Shown here: positions 17,704-28,745 of the stretch, piece by piece
Position numbering within the stretch: position 1 is the first letter of the stretch
How the letters are laid out: each line of letters opens with the position of its first letter
NCBI GenBank assembly: GCA_012838135.1
Contig: DUPV01000016.1
Location: 1-64,000, forward strand
Reading direction: 5' to 3'
DNA: 64,000 bases
From: Clostridiaceae bacterium
GTDB taxonomy: Bacteria; Bacillota; Clostridia; Saccharofermentanales; DTU023
The notes under the pieces: generated by a model
Databases searched by the model: none
What the model was told of the DNA's origin: nothing
The model's input: only the letters and a program-made list of their open reading frames with translations
Translations under genes and position numbers: made by a program

Positions 17704-18080
17704 AAGTTTTGCGCACATGATGAATATATTTTATTCGGTTCTTTGCCGTATACCGTTACAGAGCCGGATGAGCCCGCTAAAAGAGATTATTTGGAAATGG
17801 TGGCAAACACCGTTATAACTAGAGATATGATTGATCGTTATGATATACGAAATGAAGAAGTTTTCTGCGGGGTGATTCACGTTCTTTGCTCATCTATTGG
17901 CTCGGCGGTATCGCATAATAAAATAGCGAACACATTACAAAGCAGCGGATACAAATCTGTTGATAATGAGACAGTGGGTCGTTATCTGCAACACATAGCG
18001 GATGCTTTTTTTACAAAGTCGAACGCTATGATCTTAAGGAAAGAGCATATCTCAAAACACAAAATAAGTATTATTATTTG
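17704..18080 (+). pseudogene. Fragment of a DUF4143-type ATPase
   Basis: The frame reads DEYILFGSLPY, then RDYLEMVANTVITRDMI and SHNKIANTLQSSGY. These blocks correspond to the middle of DUF4143 ATPases such as the intact gene at 21008-22246. At a T run near 18005 the frame must shift to continue the match (FYKVERYDLKERAYLKTQNKYY). The Walker A half and the C-terminal third are missing, so this is a dead relic. Confidence 0.7.
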
Positions 18081-18205
18081 ATGTCAAACAAATGCTACAC
18101 ATGGAAAAGGTTAATTTCATAAGGTTCTAAGAATGTAAAAACAACCAAAAACAGTATATTATTTTCGACTCTGTCTCAGGGGAGGGTGTCATAATTATGC
18201 TACAA
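18080..18205 (+). repeat. Imperfect direct repeat, copy 1
   Basis: Begins GATGTCAAACAAATGCTACA and ends in GGGGAGGGTGTCATAATTATG. The same order of blocks recurs at 18666-18795. The two copies bracket the csaA-like gene. Each ends with a ribosome-binding-like GGGGAGG and an ATG. Confidence 0.6.
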
Positions 18206-18293
18206 GAGAAAAATGCATGATGACTTGAATGAGGACATAAAGACAGTTTATTATAGACGTGGAATAATTAGAATTTGAAGGCGAGATGATAAG

Positions 18294-18623
18294 GTGGCAA
18301 CATTTGATGATTTTCTAAAATTGGATATCAGAGTTGGAACTATTATTGAGGCAAAGGTATTTGAAAAAGCAAAGAAGCCTGCTTATCAATTAAAAGTTGA
18401 TTTGGGTAATGAAATAGGTATAAAAAAATCTTCTGCACAGATTACAGAATTATATAAGTGTAAGGATTTGATTGGCAAGCAAGTATTAGCAGTTGTAAAT
18501 TTTCCGCCAAGACAAATAGCAGATTTTATGTCAGAAGTTCTGGTATTAGGAACTTATAGCAACACTGGCGTTGTTCTGATTATTCCGGATAAAGATGTTC
18601 AAAATGGAGATAAGTTAGGTTAA
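18294..18623 (+). CDS. csaA: CsaA-like tRNA-binding domain protein
   Basis: 109 residues, the usual CsaA length, with a GTG start after GGCGAG. Landmarks are FLKLDIRVGTI, GIKKSSAQITELY, LIGKQVLAVVNFPPRQIA and SEVLVLG. CsaA has the EMAP/Trbp111 OB fold, binds tRNA as a homodimer and is described as a secretion-related chaperone in Bacillus. The gene is intact and lies between two copies of an imperfect direct repeat. Confidence 0.88.
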   Translation: MATFDDFLKLDIRVGTIIEAKVFEKAKKPAYQLKVDLGNEIGIKKSSAQITELYKCKDLIGKQVLAVVNFPPRQIADFMSEVLVLGTYSNTGVVLIIPDKDVQNGDKLG

Positions 18624-18665
18624 ATACAAATCCCGACTTGTCGTATCTGTAATAACTTAACCCCT

Positions 18666-18795
18666 GATGTCAGACAAATGCTACATGTGGAAAAGCTTGA
18701 TTTTACAGGGTTTGCTGGTTTGAAAATGTAAATAAACAGCATTTTTTATTCGACTTTTCCTCCGGGGAGGATGTCATAATAATGACACAAGCTTC
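18666..18795 (+). repeat. Imperfect direct repeat, copy 2
   Basis: Starts GATGTCAGACAAATGCTACA and ends GGGGAGGATGTCATAATAATG, matching copy 1 at 18080-18205 block by block at roughly 70% by eye. A shorter look-alike (GAATGTCATAATAATGC) occurs near 15311, after hemW. Confidence 0.6.
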
Positions 18796-18868
18796 AAAAG
18801 CTAAATATAGCAAAGTTTTAAAGCTTTCACACAAACAAAAACCATGGAAAAGGATACGTTGTGCTTAA
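18782..18868 (+). other. Short basic frame at the end of repeat copy 2
   Basis: A 28-residue frame (MTQASKAKYSKVLKLSHK and on) begins at the ATG that follows GGGGAGG and runs into a terminator-like hairpin. It could be a real small peptide or the stub of a lost gene. No family recognised. Confidence 0.25.
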
Positions 18869-18905
18869 AAAATTATAGGAAATAAGCTGACGTATCTTTT
18901 TCTTT
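18848..18905 (+). terminator. Terminator-like nested hairpin
   Basis: Outer stem AAAAGGATACGT with ACGTATCTTTT (one G:T pair) and inner stem GCTTA with TAAGC, followed by TTTTTCTTTTT. It closes the short frame above. Confidence 0.65.
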
Positions 18906-19186
18906 TTAACAATTATATACGATGCACCATTCCATTCAACAAGGCAGTTTTATCTCAAACAGAACAGAATCATCCAAACGTTGAAAAGGGAATAAGGTTA
19001 AACGATACTGAAAAGAAGGTGTTAGAGCTTTTAATAAGAAATTAAGATTTGGTTGCAGACGATCTTTCAAAAGAGATAGGTGTTACAGTCAGAACGATAT
19101 ACAGAGCATTTGCCAAATTACAAGAAGAGGGGTATTTGGAGAGAATCGGATCCAAGAAAGATGGGAAGTGGATCGTAATTAAATAA
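18902..19186 (+). pseudogene. C-terminal winged-helix remnant with internal stop
   Basis: The frame encodes RCTIPFNKAVLSQTEQ, LNDTEKKVLELLIRN, a TAA, then DLVADDLSKEIGVTVRTIY and a wing ending KWIVIK. This is the winged helix found at the C-terminus of AlbA_2/RecG-like ATP-binding regulators. Only the 3' part remains and it holds a stop near 19045. Confidence 0.55.
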
Positions 19187-19208
19187 AATGACGCTTCAGA
19201 TAAATATA

Positions 19209-19240
19209 TTTAACCTGACATTTTGAGATGTCAGGTTAAA
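19209..19240. repeat. 12-bp inverted repeat hairpin
   Basis: TTTAACCTGACA and TGTCAGGTTAAA enclose an 8-base loop. A third TGTCAGG follows directly. There is no T run, so an operator or relic end of an element is as likely as a terminator. Confidence 0.45.
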
Positions 19241-19304
19241 TGTCAGGATAAAAATTTGCCTAAGGCATAACTGATTATAGGATGTAGATTTTAGATAAAA
19301 AACA

Positions 19305-19559
19305 TTTCGTAAATGCAAACAGACGTATGCACCTTTTAATACAATCATTGAAAATAAAATAAAAAATGTATTGGAAGAAATATTTTGTTCGCTCCTTTCA
19401 CAACAAAGTTCGGTGATGGATTTAGAAACAATAAAAATCGGTTCTGCAGTATTAAGTTATGGACTATACGGGGCTTCACTCGATTGGAAAAATAACAGCT
19501 CGCTACCTGTAGAACAATACATCAAAAAAGCTATGATTTTTCTTCCTATTAGTGTGTGA
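19305..19559 (+). pseudogene. C-terminal fragment resembling a TetR-family regulator
   Basis: The open frame ends in SYGLYGASLDWKNNSSLPVEQYIKK, the shape of the TetR C-terminal ligand domain, and extends upstream as TYAPFNTIIENKIKNVLEE. No helix-turn-helix precedes it, so the DNA-binding half has been lost. Confidence 0.4.
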
Positions 19560-19638
19560 ATAATAAACACGATAGACAGATGTCATATATAAAACTGTAT
19601 AATTAAGTTGAATCAAACTTATAGGAGGGATCTTTGTT

Positions 19639-19803
19639 ATGGACATAGAATAAGCAGCACAGGCAGTCTGTATAATTAATCCAAAGGTTGTGTTCCCGAT
19701 GCATCAGTCTAATAAAGATCCCAAGATATTCAAAAAAGAAGTGAGTTCAAAATCGGATTCCAAAGTCATCATTCTCAAAGTGAGAGAAAAAGCACATGAA
19801 TGA
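19639..19803 (+). pseudogene. 3' fragment of an MBL-fold metallo-hydrolase
   Basis: After ATG GAC ATA GAA TAA the frame encodes AVCIINPKVVFPMHQSNKDP and ends near VIILKVREKAHE. This is the typical last segment of UlaG-like metallo-beta-lactamase-fold hydrolases (NPKVVxPMH). It has one internal stop and no N-terminal metal motif. Confidence 0.5.
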
Positions 19804-19816
19804 GGGAAATCAAAGT

Positions 19817-20782
19817 ATGATAGGGATAGAATATGAAAAACTATTGAAAATTAGTGATGACTGGCTGAAATATGCAATTCGTCTTAATTTAGGGCATGAA
19901 CCTAAGAATGATCTTGTTGAAATCAGAAATGCGGCGTTAGCTGATGAGCGTATAAAAAAGTACCTTTCAGATATTGCGAATTTTCATGAAATTCTGGTGA
20001 CAAATCATAAAAATCCCGGTTTGCCGATACGAAAATTACTGTTTTTGCTTGACCTCGGATTTGATACGGAAGTTCCTGAAATCAAAACTGCTATTGCTGA
20101 AATTCTTAAGCATCGGGAAGATCACGGTATTTATCAGTCCATGACCAATATACCAAAGCATTTTGGCGGTACGGGCGAAGATGTATTCAGCTGGTGTCTG
20201 TGTGATGCTCCATTGCTTTTGCTCGCTCTGCTCAAGTCGGGTATGGATTATCATGAATATATCAAACCCGGCGTTGGCCATCTGATATCTTTGTGCCGTG
20301 ATAACGGATTCCCTTGCGCTGTGTCACCTGAGTTAGGCAAGTTTCGCGGTCCGGGGAAAAAGGACGACTGTTGTCCGTATGCGACACTAATTATGACTGA
20401 TTTACTGTCGTATATCCCGGAATACAGGGGTTCCCAGGTTGTTGCTTCCTGTGTTGAAGTGTTGTTGAATTTATGGGAAAACAGCCGCGATCAACATCCA
20501 TATATGTTCTATATGGGTACGGATTTCCGTAAGTTGAAAGCACCTTCGTGCTGGTATGATATTGTCAGTGTAGCAGGAATTCTGAGTAAATACGAGTTTG
20601 TGCGAGATGACCCGCGATTTCTTGAAATGATTAATCAGATAAAGGATAAACAAGATAAGGATGGTCTTTTCACACCGGAATCAGTATACCTGAAATTGAA
20701 AGACTGGGATTTTGGGCAGAAGAAAGTGCCTTCTCCATATTTAACATACCTTTGTTATCAAATTTTTGAACGTTTGGAATAA
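19817..20782 (+). CDS. Helical-toroid (prenyltransferase/cyclase-like) hypothetical protein
   Basis: 321 residues from the ATG at 19817, which has AGGGA nine bases upstream. An in-frame ATG at 19796 is possible and would overlap an upstream remnant. The protein is a series of helical pairs with SWCLCDAPLLLLALLKSGM, CCPYATLIMTDLLSYIPE and a closing PSPYLTYLCYQIFERL. This resembles the alpha-alpha toroid of terpenoid cyclase-like proteins common in Clostridia as single-domain hypotheticals. No catalytic motif is obvious. Cysteines are fairly frequent (CLC, DDCCP, SCVE). It is soluble and has no signal peptide. Confidence 0.6.
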   Translation: MIGIEYEKLLKISDDWLKYAIRLNLGHEPKNDLVEIRNAALADERIKKYLSDIANFHEILVTNHKNPGLPIRKLLFLLDLGFDTEVPEIKTAIAEILKHREDHGIYQSMTNIPKHFGGTGEDVFSWCLCDAPLLLLALLKSGMDYHEYIKPGVGHLISLCRDNGFPCAVSPELGKFRGPGKKDDCCPYATLIMTDLLSYIPEYRGSQVVASCVEVLLNLWENSRDQHPYMFYMGTDFRKLKAPSCWYDIVSVAGILSKYEFVRDDPRFLEMINQIKDKQDKDGLFTPESVYLKLKDWDFGQKKVPSPYLTYLCYQIFERLE

Positions 20783-20835
20783 AGAGATACTCTTATACTT
20801 AACTGATAATCTTATGAATAAGCGCCAAAAGTTTT

Positions 20836-20890
20836 CAGTTAAATGAAAATACTATGAATAATTTAAGTTAGTTTGCAGTTAAATGAAAAT
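20836..20890. repeat. 15-bp direct repeat upstream of the DUF4143 ATPase gene
   Basis: CAGTTAAATGAAAAT occurs at 20836-20850 and again at 20876-20890, 40 bp apart, in the AT-rich gap of 225 bases. Spacing near four helical turns would suit a repressor dimer of dimers, but no partner is evident. Confidence 0.4.
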
Positions 20891-21007
20891 TGCAATATAA
20901 TAGATTTAATATTAATTAGTCTTTACTCAAATATTGCACCTAAAAATAAAAGAAATATGTAAATATGATTTTAGGTAAAGATATAGCTTTAAGATTTCAG
21001 GTTAAAA

Positions 21008-22246
21008 ATGGAGAATATAAAATCGAAAATTATTAATCGAGAACAAGGAATTAATTTTCTGAAACGATGGAGTAATCAACCGATTATTAAAGTTGTTTCA
21101 GGTGTTCGGAGATCGGGGAAATCGACATTGTTTGATATATTCCGAACACAATTGTTGAATGATGGTATTTCAGAAGAGCAAATTCAGACAATAAATTTTG
21201 AAGATATCAAAAACCATGAATTAACAGATCCGAAATTATTACATAAATATATTCTGGATAATATGGTCGTTGATGCAATGAACTATATTTTTCTTGATGA
21301 AATTCAATATGTAGAAGATTTTGAGAAAGTCATCAATTCATTACTATTAATAAAAAATACTGATCTTTATATAACAGGTTCAAATGCATATTTTTTGCGC
21401 GGTGATTTGGCTACAAGATTAACCGGTCGCTATGTTGAATATAAATTATTGCCTTTATCATTTAAGGAATATTATGAATGGCACCGACAAAATACGGATA
21501 TTGCGGATGCCGAAGAGAGCACGAAAAAAATATTGTTTGAAAAATATTTGCAGGGGACTTTTCCTTTTATATTGTTTTTAACTGAACGCAAGCAAATTTT
21601 GGATTATTTACAAGGAATTTATTCAACAGTTGTCCTATATGATATAGTTGAAAGACTTTCAGTAAAAGATGTGAGACTACTGGAAAGATTAATTCAGACT
21701 TTATTCAGTTTAATAGGCAGTCCGGTTTCGATCAATAAACTAAAGAACACAATGGTCAGCAAAGGTTTCTCAATTTCAAATAACACAATTGATCGTTATC
21801 TTTCCGGGATTTTAGATAGTCTTATCATGTATGAAGCAAGAAGATTTGATATTAAAGGCAAAGCTTTACTCGAAACTCAAGCGAAATATTATGCGGTAGA
21901 TTCAGGCTTACGGAGTTTAATTTTACCTGATCATTTTCAAGACTATGGTCATATTATTGAGAATGTTATTTATTTAGAACTATTACGACGAGGAAATGAA
22001 GTTTTTGTTGGCAAAACAGATAACTACGAAGTAGACTTTGTGTCTGTTAATTCGCAAAACGAAATTGAATACTATCAGGTCACATTAACAACTTTGGATG
22101 AGACAGTTTTAGCAAGGGAATTAAGATCATTACAAGCCATTGATGATCAATATCCTAAATACCTATTAACTTTAGATGATTATAATCAAGAAGCTAATTA
22201 TGCCGGTATCAAAAAACTCAATATCATAAATTGGCTTTTAGGTTAA
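21008..22246 (+). CDS. AAA_14/DUF4143 ATP-binding protein
   Basis: 412 residues. Walker A is GVRRSGKST (about 32-40), Walker B is YIFLDEIQ, sensor TGSNA, followed by LTGRYVEYKLLPLSF that marks the family. The C-terminal DUF4143 part has a winged-helix segment and an E...D...QV arrangement (ENVIYLEL, EVDFV, YYQV) reminiscent of PD-(D/E)xK folds. These proteins are numerous in Clostridia and their role is unclear. Mobile or defence roles are often suspected. A broken relative lies at 17704-18080. It stands alone. Confidence 0.85.
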   Translation: MENIKSKIINREQGINFLKRWSNQPIIKVVSGVRRSGKSTLFDIFRTQLLNDGISEEQIQTINFEDIKNHELTDPKLLHKYILDNMVVDAMNYIFLDEIQYVEDFEKVINSLLLIKNTDLYITGSNAYFLRGDLATRLTGRYVEYKLLPLSFKEYYEWHRQNTDIADAEESTKKILFEKYLQGTFPFILFLTERKQILDYLQGIYSTVVLYDIVERLSVKDVRLLERLIQTLFSLIGSPVSINKLKNTMVSKGFSISNNTIDRYLSGILDSLIMYEARRFDIKGKALLETQAKYYAVDSGLRSLILPDHFQDYGHIIENVIYLELLRRGNEVFVGKTDNYEVDFVSVNSQNEIEYYQVTLTTLDETVLARELRSLQAIDDQYPKYLLTLDDYNQEANYAGIKKLNIINWLLG

Positions 22247-22314
22247 TTTATTGCATAGAGCCTTTTGTTTCACTTTCAGTTCAAATTTTTACATAATTCT
22301 TTACTTTCCATTAG

Positions 22315-22374
22315 TTGACACTTATAAACCAGGGTGATAAAGTTGTTTTGGCACTCTGGGTTAACGAGTGCTAA
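22315..22374 (+). promoter_or_regulatory. SigA promoter and CIRCE operator of the heat-shock operon
   Basis: TTGACA (22315-22320), a 17-bp spacer and TAAAGT (22338-22343) with a TG at 22335-22336. The CIRCE operator follows at 22348-22374: TTGGCACTC, nine bases, GAGTGCTAA. It differs from the consensus TTAGCACTC-N9-GAGTGCTAA at one base, which leaves a G:T pair. HrcA, encoded next, is the known repressor for this site. Confidence 0.9.
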
Positions 22375-22463
22375 AATGTGTGCAAATCACTATACTGATA
22401 AGAGCAAAATTATATATGAGAATGAATAAAATATGCACATAGAACAACGAATTGGAGAATTAA

Positions 22464-23639
22464 TTGTTAACTGAACGCAAAAGACAAATTTTAAGAGCGA
22501 TTATCGACGATTATGTTGTACATGCCGAGCCTGTCGGTTCCAATTATTTAGTCAATAAATACAAATTGGGCGTCAGTTCTGCTACAGTGCGTAATGAAAT
22601 GAGCGAATTGGAGGAGTTAGGTTATTTAGAGAAACCTCATACTTCCGCCGGTAGAGTACCTTCGGATAAAGGCTATCGTGCCTATATAGATTTACTTTTA
22701 GATTTGAAACCTGTTTCTCAAACTGATCAAGATAAAATTGAGAGTTTTTTTAATAATCATATGACTGAAATAACTACTTTAGTGCGTCAATCAGCAAGTG
22801 CGTTGTCTGAACAAACAAATTTTCCATCTTTGGTTATTTCACCAAGATACAGTGATACCAGTTTGGAACAAATAAAGTTATTGATGATCGAACCGGGTAA
22901 AGCTCTGGTAGTGGTAGTATTATCTCCCGGTATTGTTAAGGATCGGATGATCAGGATACCGCATGAAATAAAGCAAGAAGATTTACATTTAATCAGCAAA
23001 ATTATTGAAGAGAAATTAAGCGGACAAAAACTGGATCAAATTACATTGATTACCATATCTGCCGCAGCAGAAGATGTGCCGGTACCGGAATCTTTATTAA
23101 ATCAGGTTTTATTTGAAGCATATGTTTCAATTAAGCAAGCAGAGAATATTGAATTATATATTGAAGGAACTCATAGATTATTTAATCATCCGGAATTTCA
23201 AGAATTAGCACTTGCTAAAAGTTTTTTGGATACGATGCATCAAGAAGGCATTGTTGCAGGATATATGAGTGAATGGGAAAGCATGAATGCCGAGCTTGAA
23301 CTTACTGAAACCAACAATCCTGAAGAAATTGAACAAGTAGAGAGAACCAGACGTGAACAACCATATCTGAAAGAGAATCCCTCATACATGGTTCGGATAG
23401 GACAGGAAATTACCTTAAAGGGTTTAGAAGAATGCAGTTTTATAACAGCTGCATATAAAATAACTAATAAAATTACCGGTCGAATCGGTGTGATCGGTCC
23501 GAGAAGAATGGAATATGGCAAAATTATTTCGCAAATAAATTTCATTAATTACACCTTGGATCAACAAATTATGGAATTGGCATCCGGTTATGATCGTAAG
23601 GAGGATATTAATGGCAAAGAAAAAGAAGAGCAAGCTTGA
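22464..23639 (+). CDS. hrcA: Heat-inducible transcription repressor HrcA
   Basis: 391 residues with a TTG start after TTGGAG. The N-terminal winged helix LTERKRQILRAIIDDYV and the block SSATVRNEMSELEELGYLEKPHTSAGR are diagnostic. It is somewhat longer than the ~345 usual, because of an acidic insert around residues 285-305. HrcA binds CIRCE, found 90 bases upstream, and is folded by GroE. The gene overlaps grpE by 29 bases. Confidence 0.96.
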   Translation: MLTERKRQILRAIIDDYVVHAEPVGSNYLVNKYKLGVSSATVRNEMSELEELGYLEKPHTSAGRVPSDKGYRAYIDLLLDLKPVSQTDQDKIESFFNNHMTEITTLVRQSASALSEQTNFPSLVISPRYSDTSLEQIKLLMIEPGKALVVVVLSPGIVKDRMIRIPHEIKQEDLHLISKIIEEKLSGQKLDQITLITISAAAEDVPVPESLLNQVLFEAYVSIKQAENIELYIEGTHRLFNHPEFQELALAKSFLDTMHQEGIVAGYMSEWESMNAELELTETNNPEEIEQVERTRREQPYLKENPSYMVRIGQEITLKGLEECSFITAAYKITNKITGRIGVIGPRRMEYGKIISQINFINYTLDQQIMELASGYDRKEDINGKEKEEQA

Positions 23640-24216
23640 ATCAGAAGACTTGAATCAAAAACAAACTGACTCTCCGGAAGAAGTAAAAGATTCTGAAGAA
23701 ATGTCTGAAACAGCTGAAACAGATGATAATGATACAGATGTAACGGCTGAAACAGAAATAAAAGCAGAAGAGTCTAATCTGAAAGATGAGTATGCTGAAT
23801 TAAATGATAGGTTTTTACGTTTAGTTGCAGAATATGACAATTTCAGAAAACGCTCACAAAAAGAAAAAGATTTTTTGTATAGTGATTCAGTTTTTGATGT
23901 TTGCAAAGCTTGGTTACCGGTTTTAGATAATTTGGATAGAGCGATTGATGCGTCTGAAAAATTTGTCAGTGAAGAGAGTAAGCAAATGGCTGAAGGTATG
24001 GAAATGGTTAGACGTCAGGCATTAGAAGTTATGAGTGGGCTGGGTGTTGAAATGATGGATTGTCTGGGTGAAAGATTTGATCCGGAATATCATGAAGCGG
24101 TAGCTCATGTAGAAGATGACTCGTACGGTGAAGGCGAGATTATAGATGTTTTGCAAAAAGGTTATATTAAAGGCGATCGTGTGATCAGATACGCTGTAGT
24201 CAGAGTGGCAAATTAA
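23611..24216 (+). CDS. grpE: Nucleotide exchange factor GrpE
   Basis: 201 residues. The start at 23611 is preceded by TAAGGAGG and lies inside the end of hrcA. Residues 1-60 are acidic and disordered with many Glu, Ser and Thr. A coiled coil follows, then the beta domain with GEIIDVLQKGY and VIRYAVVRVA at the end. GrpE releases ADP from DnaK and acts as a thermosensor. Confidence 0.96.
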   Translation: MAKKKKSKLESEDLNQKQTDSPEEVKDSEEMSETAETDDNDTDVTAETEIKAEESNLKDEYAELNDRFLRLVAEYDNFRKRSQKEKDFLYSDSVFDVCKAWLPVLDNLDRAIDASEKFVSEESKQMAEGMEMVRRQALEVMSGLGVEMMDCLGERFDPEYHEAVAHVEDDSYGEGEIIDVLQKGYIKGDRVIRYAVVRVAN

Positions 24217-24253
24217 CTTTTTTATAATAAATTAACAATAAATAATAATATGA

Positions 24254-26128
<1,875 letters not shown>

Positions 26129-26178
26129 TTCTGTTCTAGTCAACAGATTAATGCTAGAATAAAAATATTTGAATACTA

Positions 26179-26204
26179 CCCGCTGTCATTAATTTGATGG
26201 CGGG
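26179..26204 (+). terminator. dnaK-dnaJ intergenic hairpin
   Basis: A 10-bp stem beginning CCCGC and closing GCGGG, with two G:T pairs and a 6-base loop, followed by a weakly T-rich ATTTATCGATTAATTTT. Probably a partial terminator or mRNA-stabilising stem that lowers dnaJ output relative to dnaK. Confidence 0.5.
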
Positions 26205-26244
26205 ATTTATCGATTAATTTTGAATGTGAAGGAGGCTCTGATTA

Positions 26245-27423
26245 GTGTCGGATAAACGTGACTATTACGAAGTTTTAGGCGTACAAAGAGATGCTGATGA
26301 AAATACGATAAAAAGAGCTTTTTGGAAATTAGCAAAAAAGTATCATCCGGATGTGAATCCGGATAATCCCGAAGCTGAACAAAAATTTAAAGAAGCTAAC
26401 GAGGCATATGAGGTTCTCAGTGATAAAGAGAAACGCCAGCGTTATGATCAATTCGGTCATGCCGGTGTTGACGGACAGGGATTTAGCGGCTCTTATGGCG
26501 GTGGCTTCGGCATAAATTTAGAAGACATTTTCAGTTCGATTTTTGGTGATTTGGGTTTTGGTTTCGGTGGCAGCAGCCGTGAAGGATATCGCCGTCAAGG
26601 CCCGATTCCCGGAGCAAACTTACGTTATCGTATGAATTTGACTTTCATGGAAGCAGCTTTCGGAACCGAACGTGAAATAAAAATTCGTAAAGAAGATTTG
26701 TGTAAAACCTGTAACGGATTCGGAACAAAGGATGGCAAAGAACCTCCTGTTTGCGGAACTTGTGGCGGAAGCGGTCAAGTGACGGGAGTTCAACAAACTA
26801 TCTTCGGTCAGGTGCGCACCTCGCAAACTTGTAATAATTGTCACGGTTCGGGGCGTGCAATTGATGAACCGTGTCCGGAATGTATTGGTACGGGTAGGAT
26901 AATGATTACAAAACGTCTTAATGTAACTGTTCCCGCCGGAATTAATGAAAGAGAGATGCTGACTTTAAGCGGAGAAGGTGAGCCTGGAACGATGGGTGCA
27001 CCGAATGGTGATTTATATATAGAAATCCACATCAAGCCGCATGAGGTTTTTTCCAGACAAGGCAACACAACATTCTGTGTTGTTCCGATAACCTTTGCTC
27101 AAGCGGCTCTCGGTCAAGAAATAGCCGTGCCGACAATAGATGGTTCAATGCAGTTTAAATTAAAGCCGGGCACGCAATCTGGTGATATTTATACTATCCA
27201 TAATAAAGGTATTCCTTATATTAACCGGCGTAATTCACGTGGTGATCATAAATTTCAGGTAGAACTGGAAGTACCGCATGATTTGAATAAAGAGCAAGAA
27301 GAATTGCTGGAAAAATTTGAAGCTAGCATGCAAGAAGACAATTACAAAAAACGCAAAGGTTTTTTTAATACAATTAAAAAAATATTTACTGATTTCGATT
27401 CTAAAAAATCAAAATATAAATAA
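26245..27423 (+). CDS. dnaJ: Chaperone protein DnaJ
   Basis: 392 residues from a GTG start behind AAGGAGG. J domain with the HPD tripeptide (YHPDVNP), a Gly/Phe region, and four zinc repeats CKTCNGFG, CGTCGGSG, CNNCHGSG and CPECIGTG. The C-terminal substrate domains are complete and end in a Lys-rich tail. It stimulates DnaK ATPase. Confidence 0.97.
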   Translation: MSDKRDYYEVLGVQRDADENTIKRAFWKLAKKYHPDVNPDNPEAEQKFKEANEAYEVLSDKEKRQRYDQFGHAGVDGQGFSGSYGGGFGINLEDIFSSIFGDLGFGFGGSSREGYRRQGPIPGANLRYRMNLTFMEAAFGTEREIKIRKEDLCKTCNGFGTKDGKEPPVCGTCGGSGQVTGVQQTIFGQVRTSQTCNNCHGSGRAIDEPCPECIGTGRIMITKRLNVTVPAGINEREMLTLSGEGEPGTMGAPNGDLYIEIHIKPHEVFSRQGNTTFCVVPITFAQAALGQEIAVPTIDGSMQFKLKPGTQSGDIYTIHNKGIPYINRRNSRGDHKFQVELEVPHDLNKEQEELLEKFEASMQEDNYKKRKGFFNTIKKIFTDFDSKKSKYK

Positions 27424-27541
27424 TATAATATTTGCCATATAAAATATAACTAAATGATATGAATAGTCTGAAAACGACATAAGTCAAAGCATTTGAAGTC
27501 TAAATAATATAGAAAAAAATCTATTTTTAAGGAGAGAAAAT

Positions 27542-28606
27542 GTGACTGAAAAGCAATGGCTGATTTTTCAGTTCAAAACGACTCATGAGGCGGCTTTTGC
27601 ACTCAATAATTATCTGCTTGCTTGTGGTGCTGCGGGAATATCAACAATAGATAAAACCGAATTAAAAAAATCATTTCGCAAAAACTATTCTCCTGATGTA
27701 ATCGCAGAAGATTTTCTCAATAACTTAGATTATGAAGTAGTTATTGAGGCATATTTTCCGGTATATAGCGAGTCGTTGCTTCAAGAAAACAAAACATGTT
27801 TTTTGTCTGAAGACAATTTCAAGGTAGAAATAAATCAAGAATTGAATCTTGCTATAACTGAAATGGAAAAAATAGCGAAGCAGCGAATTTCCATTGCTCA
27901 ATTCGAGATGAAAATTGAAAAAAGTTTAGCACGTATAGCCGAATTTTCAGACATCGGAGAAGGCTATACCGGTTATCGTCGGATCAAAACGGAAAATTGG
28001 TCGGAGCAATGGAAACAATATTATCATACGCATAAAATCGGACGTATTGTAATTAATCCCAGTTGGTTGGAATATAGTGCACAGGCAAATGAAATAGTGC
28101 TTAATCTTGATCCGGGCAGTGCATTCGGCACAGGTGAGCATGAATCAACTTCTTTAGTCCTTAATTTTTTATCGGAGTTTGATTTTAAAATTTTGCCATC
28201 GGGACCTATTTTGGATCTGGGAACCGGCAGTGGAATTTTAGCCATTGCATTGGCAAAATTATTACCCGATGCTGAAATTATCGCATTGGATATCGATCCG
28301 CATGCTATAGAGGTAGCCAAGGCAAATTCTGTAATCAATTCAGTTGATAATATTGCTTTTTCAACAGGTGAACTTCATATGCAAAATCAAAAATATAGTT
28401 TAATAGTCGCTAATTTAACCGCAGATATTCACTTGGATTTGATGCAGACATATAAGAGCAAATTGATTTCAGGTGGTTACTTGATAGTTTCGGGAATTAT
28501 TGAACGGCGAGCAGCTGAAGTCAAGGCGATTTTTATGCAAAATGATTTCGCATTGATTTCCGAAAAGAATGAGAATGATTGGCTGAGCATCATATTTCAC
28601 ATTTAA
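27542..28606 (+). CDS. prmA: Ribosomal protein L11 methyltransferase
   Basis: 354 residues with a GTG start after AAGGAGAG. The SAM-binding signature ILDLGTGSGILAIALAKL and the preceding LDPGSAFGTGEHEST are characteristic of PrmA, which trimethylates L11. The N-terminal substrate domain is longer than in E. coli. Placement after dnaJ is common in Firmicutes. The 118-base gap suggests it may be read from the heat-shock transcript. Confidence 0.92.
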   Translation: MTEKQWLIFQFKTTHEAAFALNNYLLACGAAGISTIDKTELKKSFRKNYSPDVIAEDFLNNLDYEVVIEAYFPVYSESLLQENKTCFLSEDNFKVEINQELNLAITEMEKIAKQRISIAQFEMKIEKSLARIAEFSDIGEGYTGYRRIKTENWSEQWKQYYHTHKIGRIVINPSWLEYSAQANEIVLNLDPGSAFGTGEHESTSLVLNFLSEFDFKILPSGPILDLGTGSGILAIALAKLLPDAEIIALDIDPHAIEVAKANSVINSVDNIAFSTGELHMQNQKYSLIVANLTADIHLDLMQTYKSKLISGGYLIVSGIIERRAAEVKAIFMQNDFALISEKNENDWLSIIFHI

Positions 28607-28745
28607 AGATTATCTGGAAAATTTGAATTTTGGCAAATTTCAAAATAGAAAAATCAAGTTTAAAAAGTATGCGAGCCCAGCGCAGGAAAGTCAATTTTAT
28701 TAAAGGATTTGTATATAATTTAAGCTTGCATGGAAAGAATTGATT

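Noticed and set aside
28667-28690. GC-richer patch between prmA and the CBS gene as a possible small RNA
   Set aside because: No stem with a T run and no promoter. The patch is only about 20 bases long.
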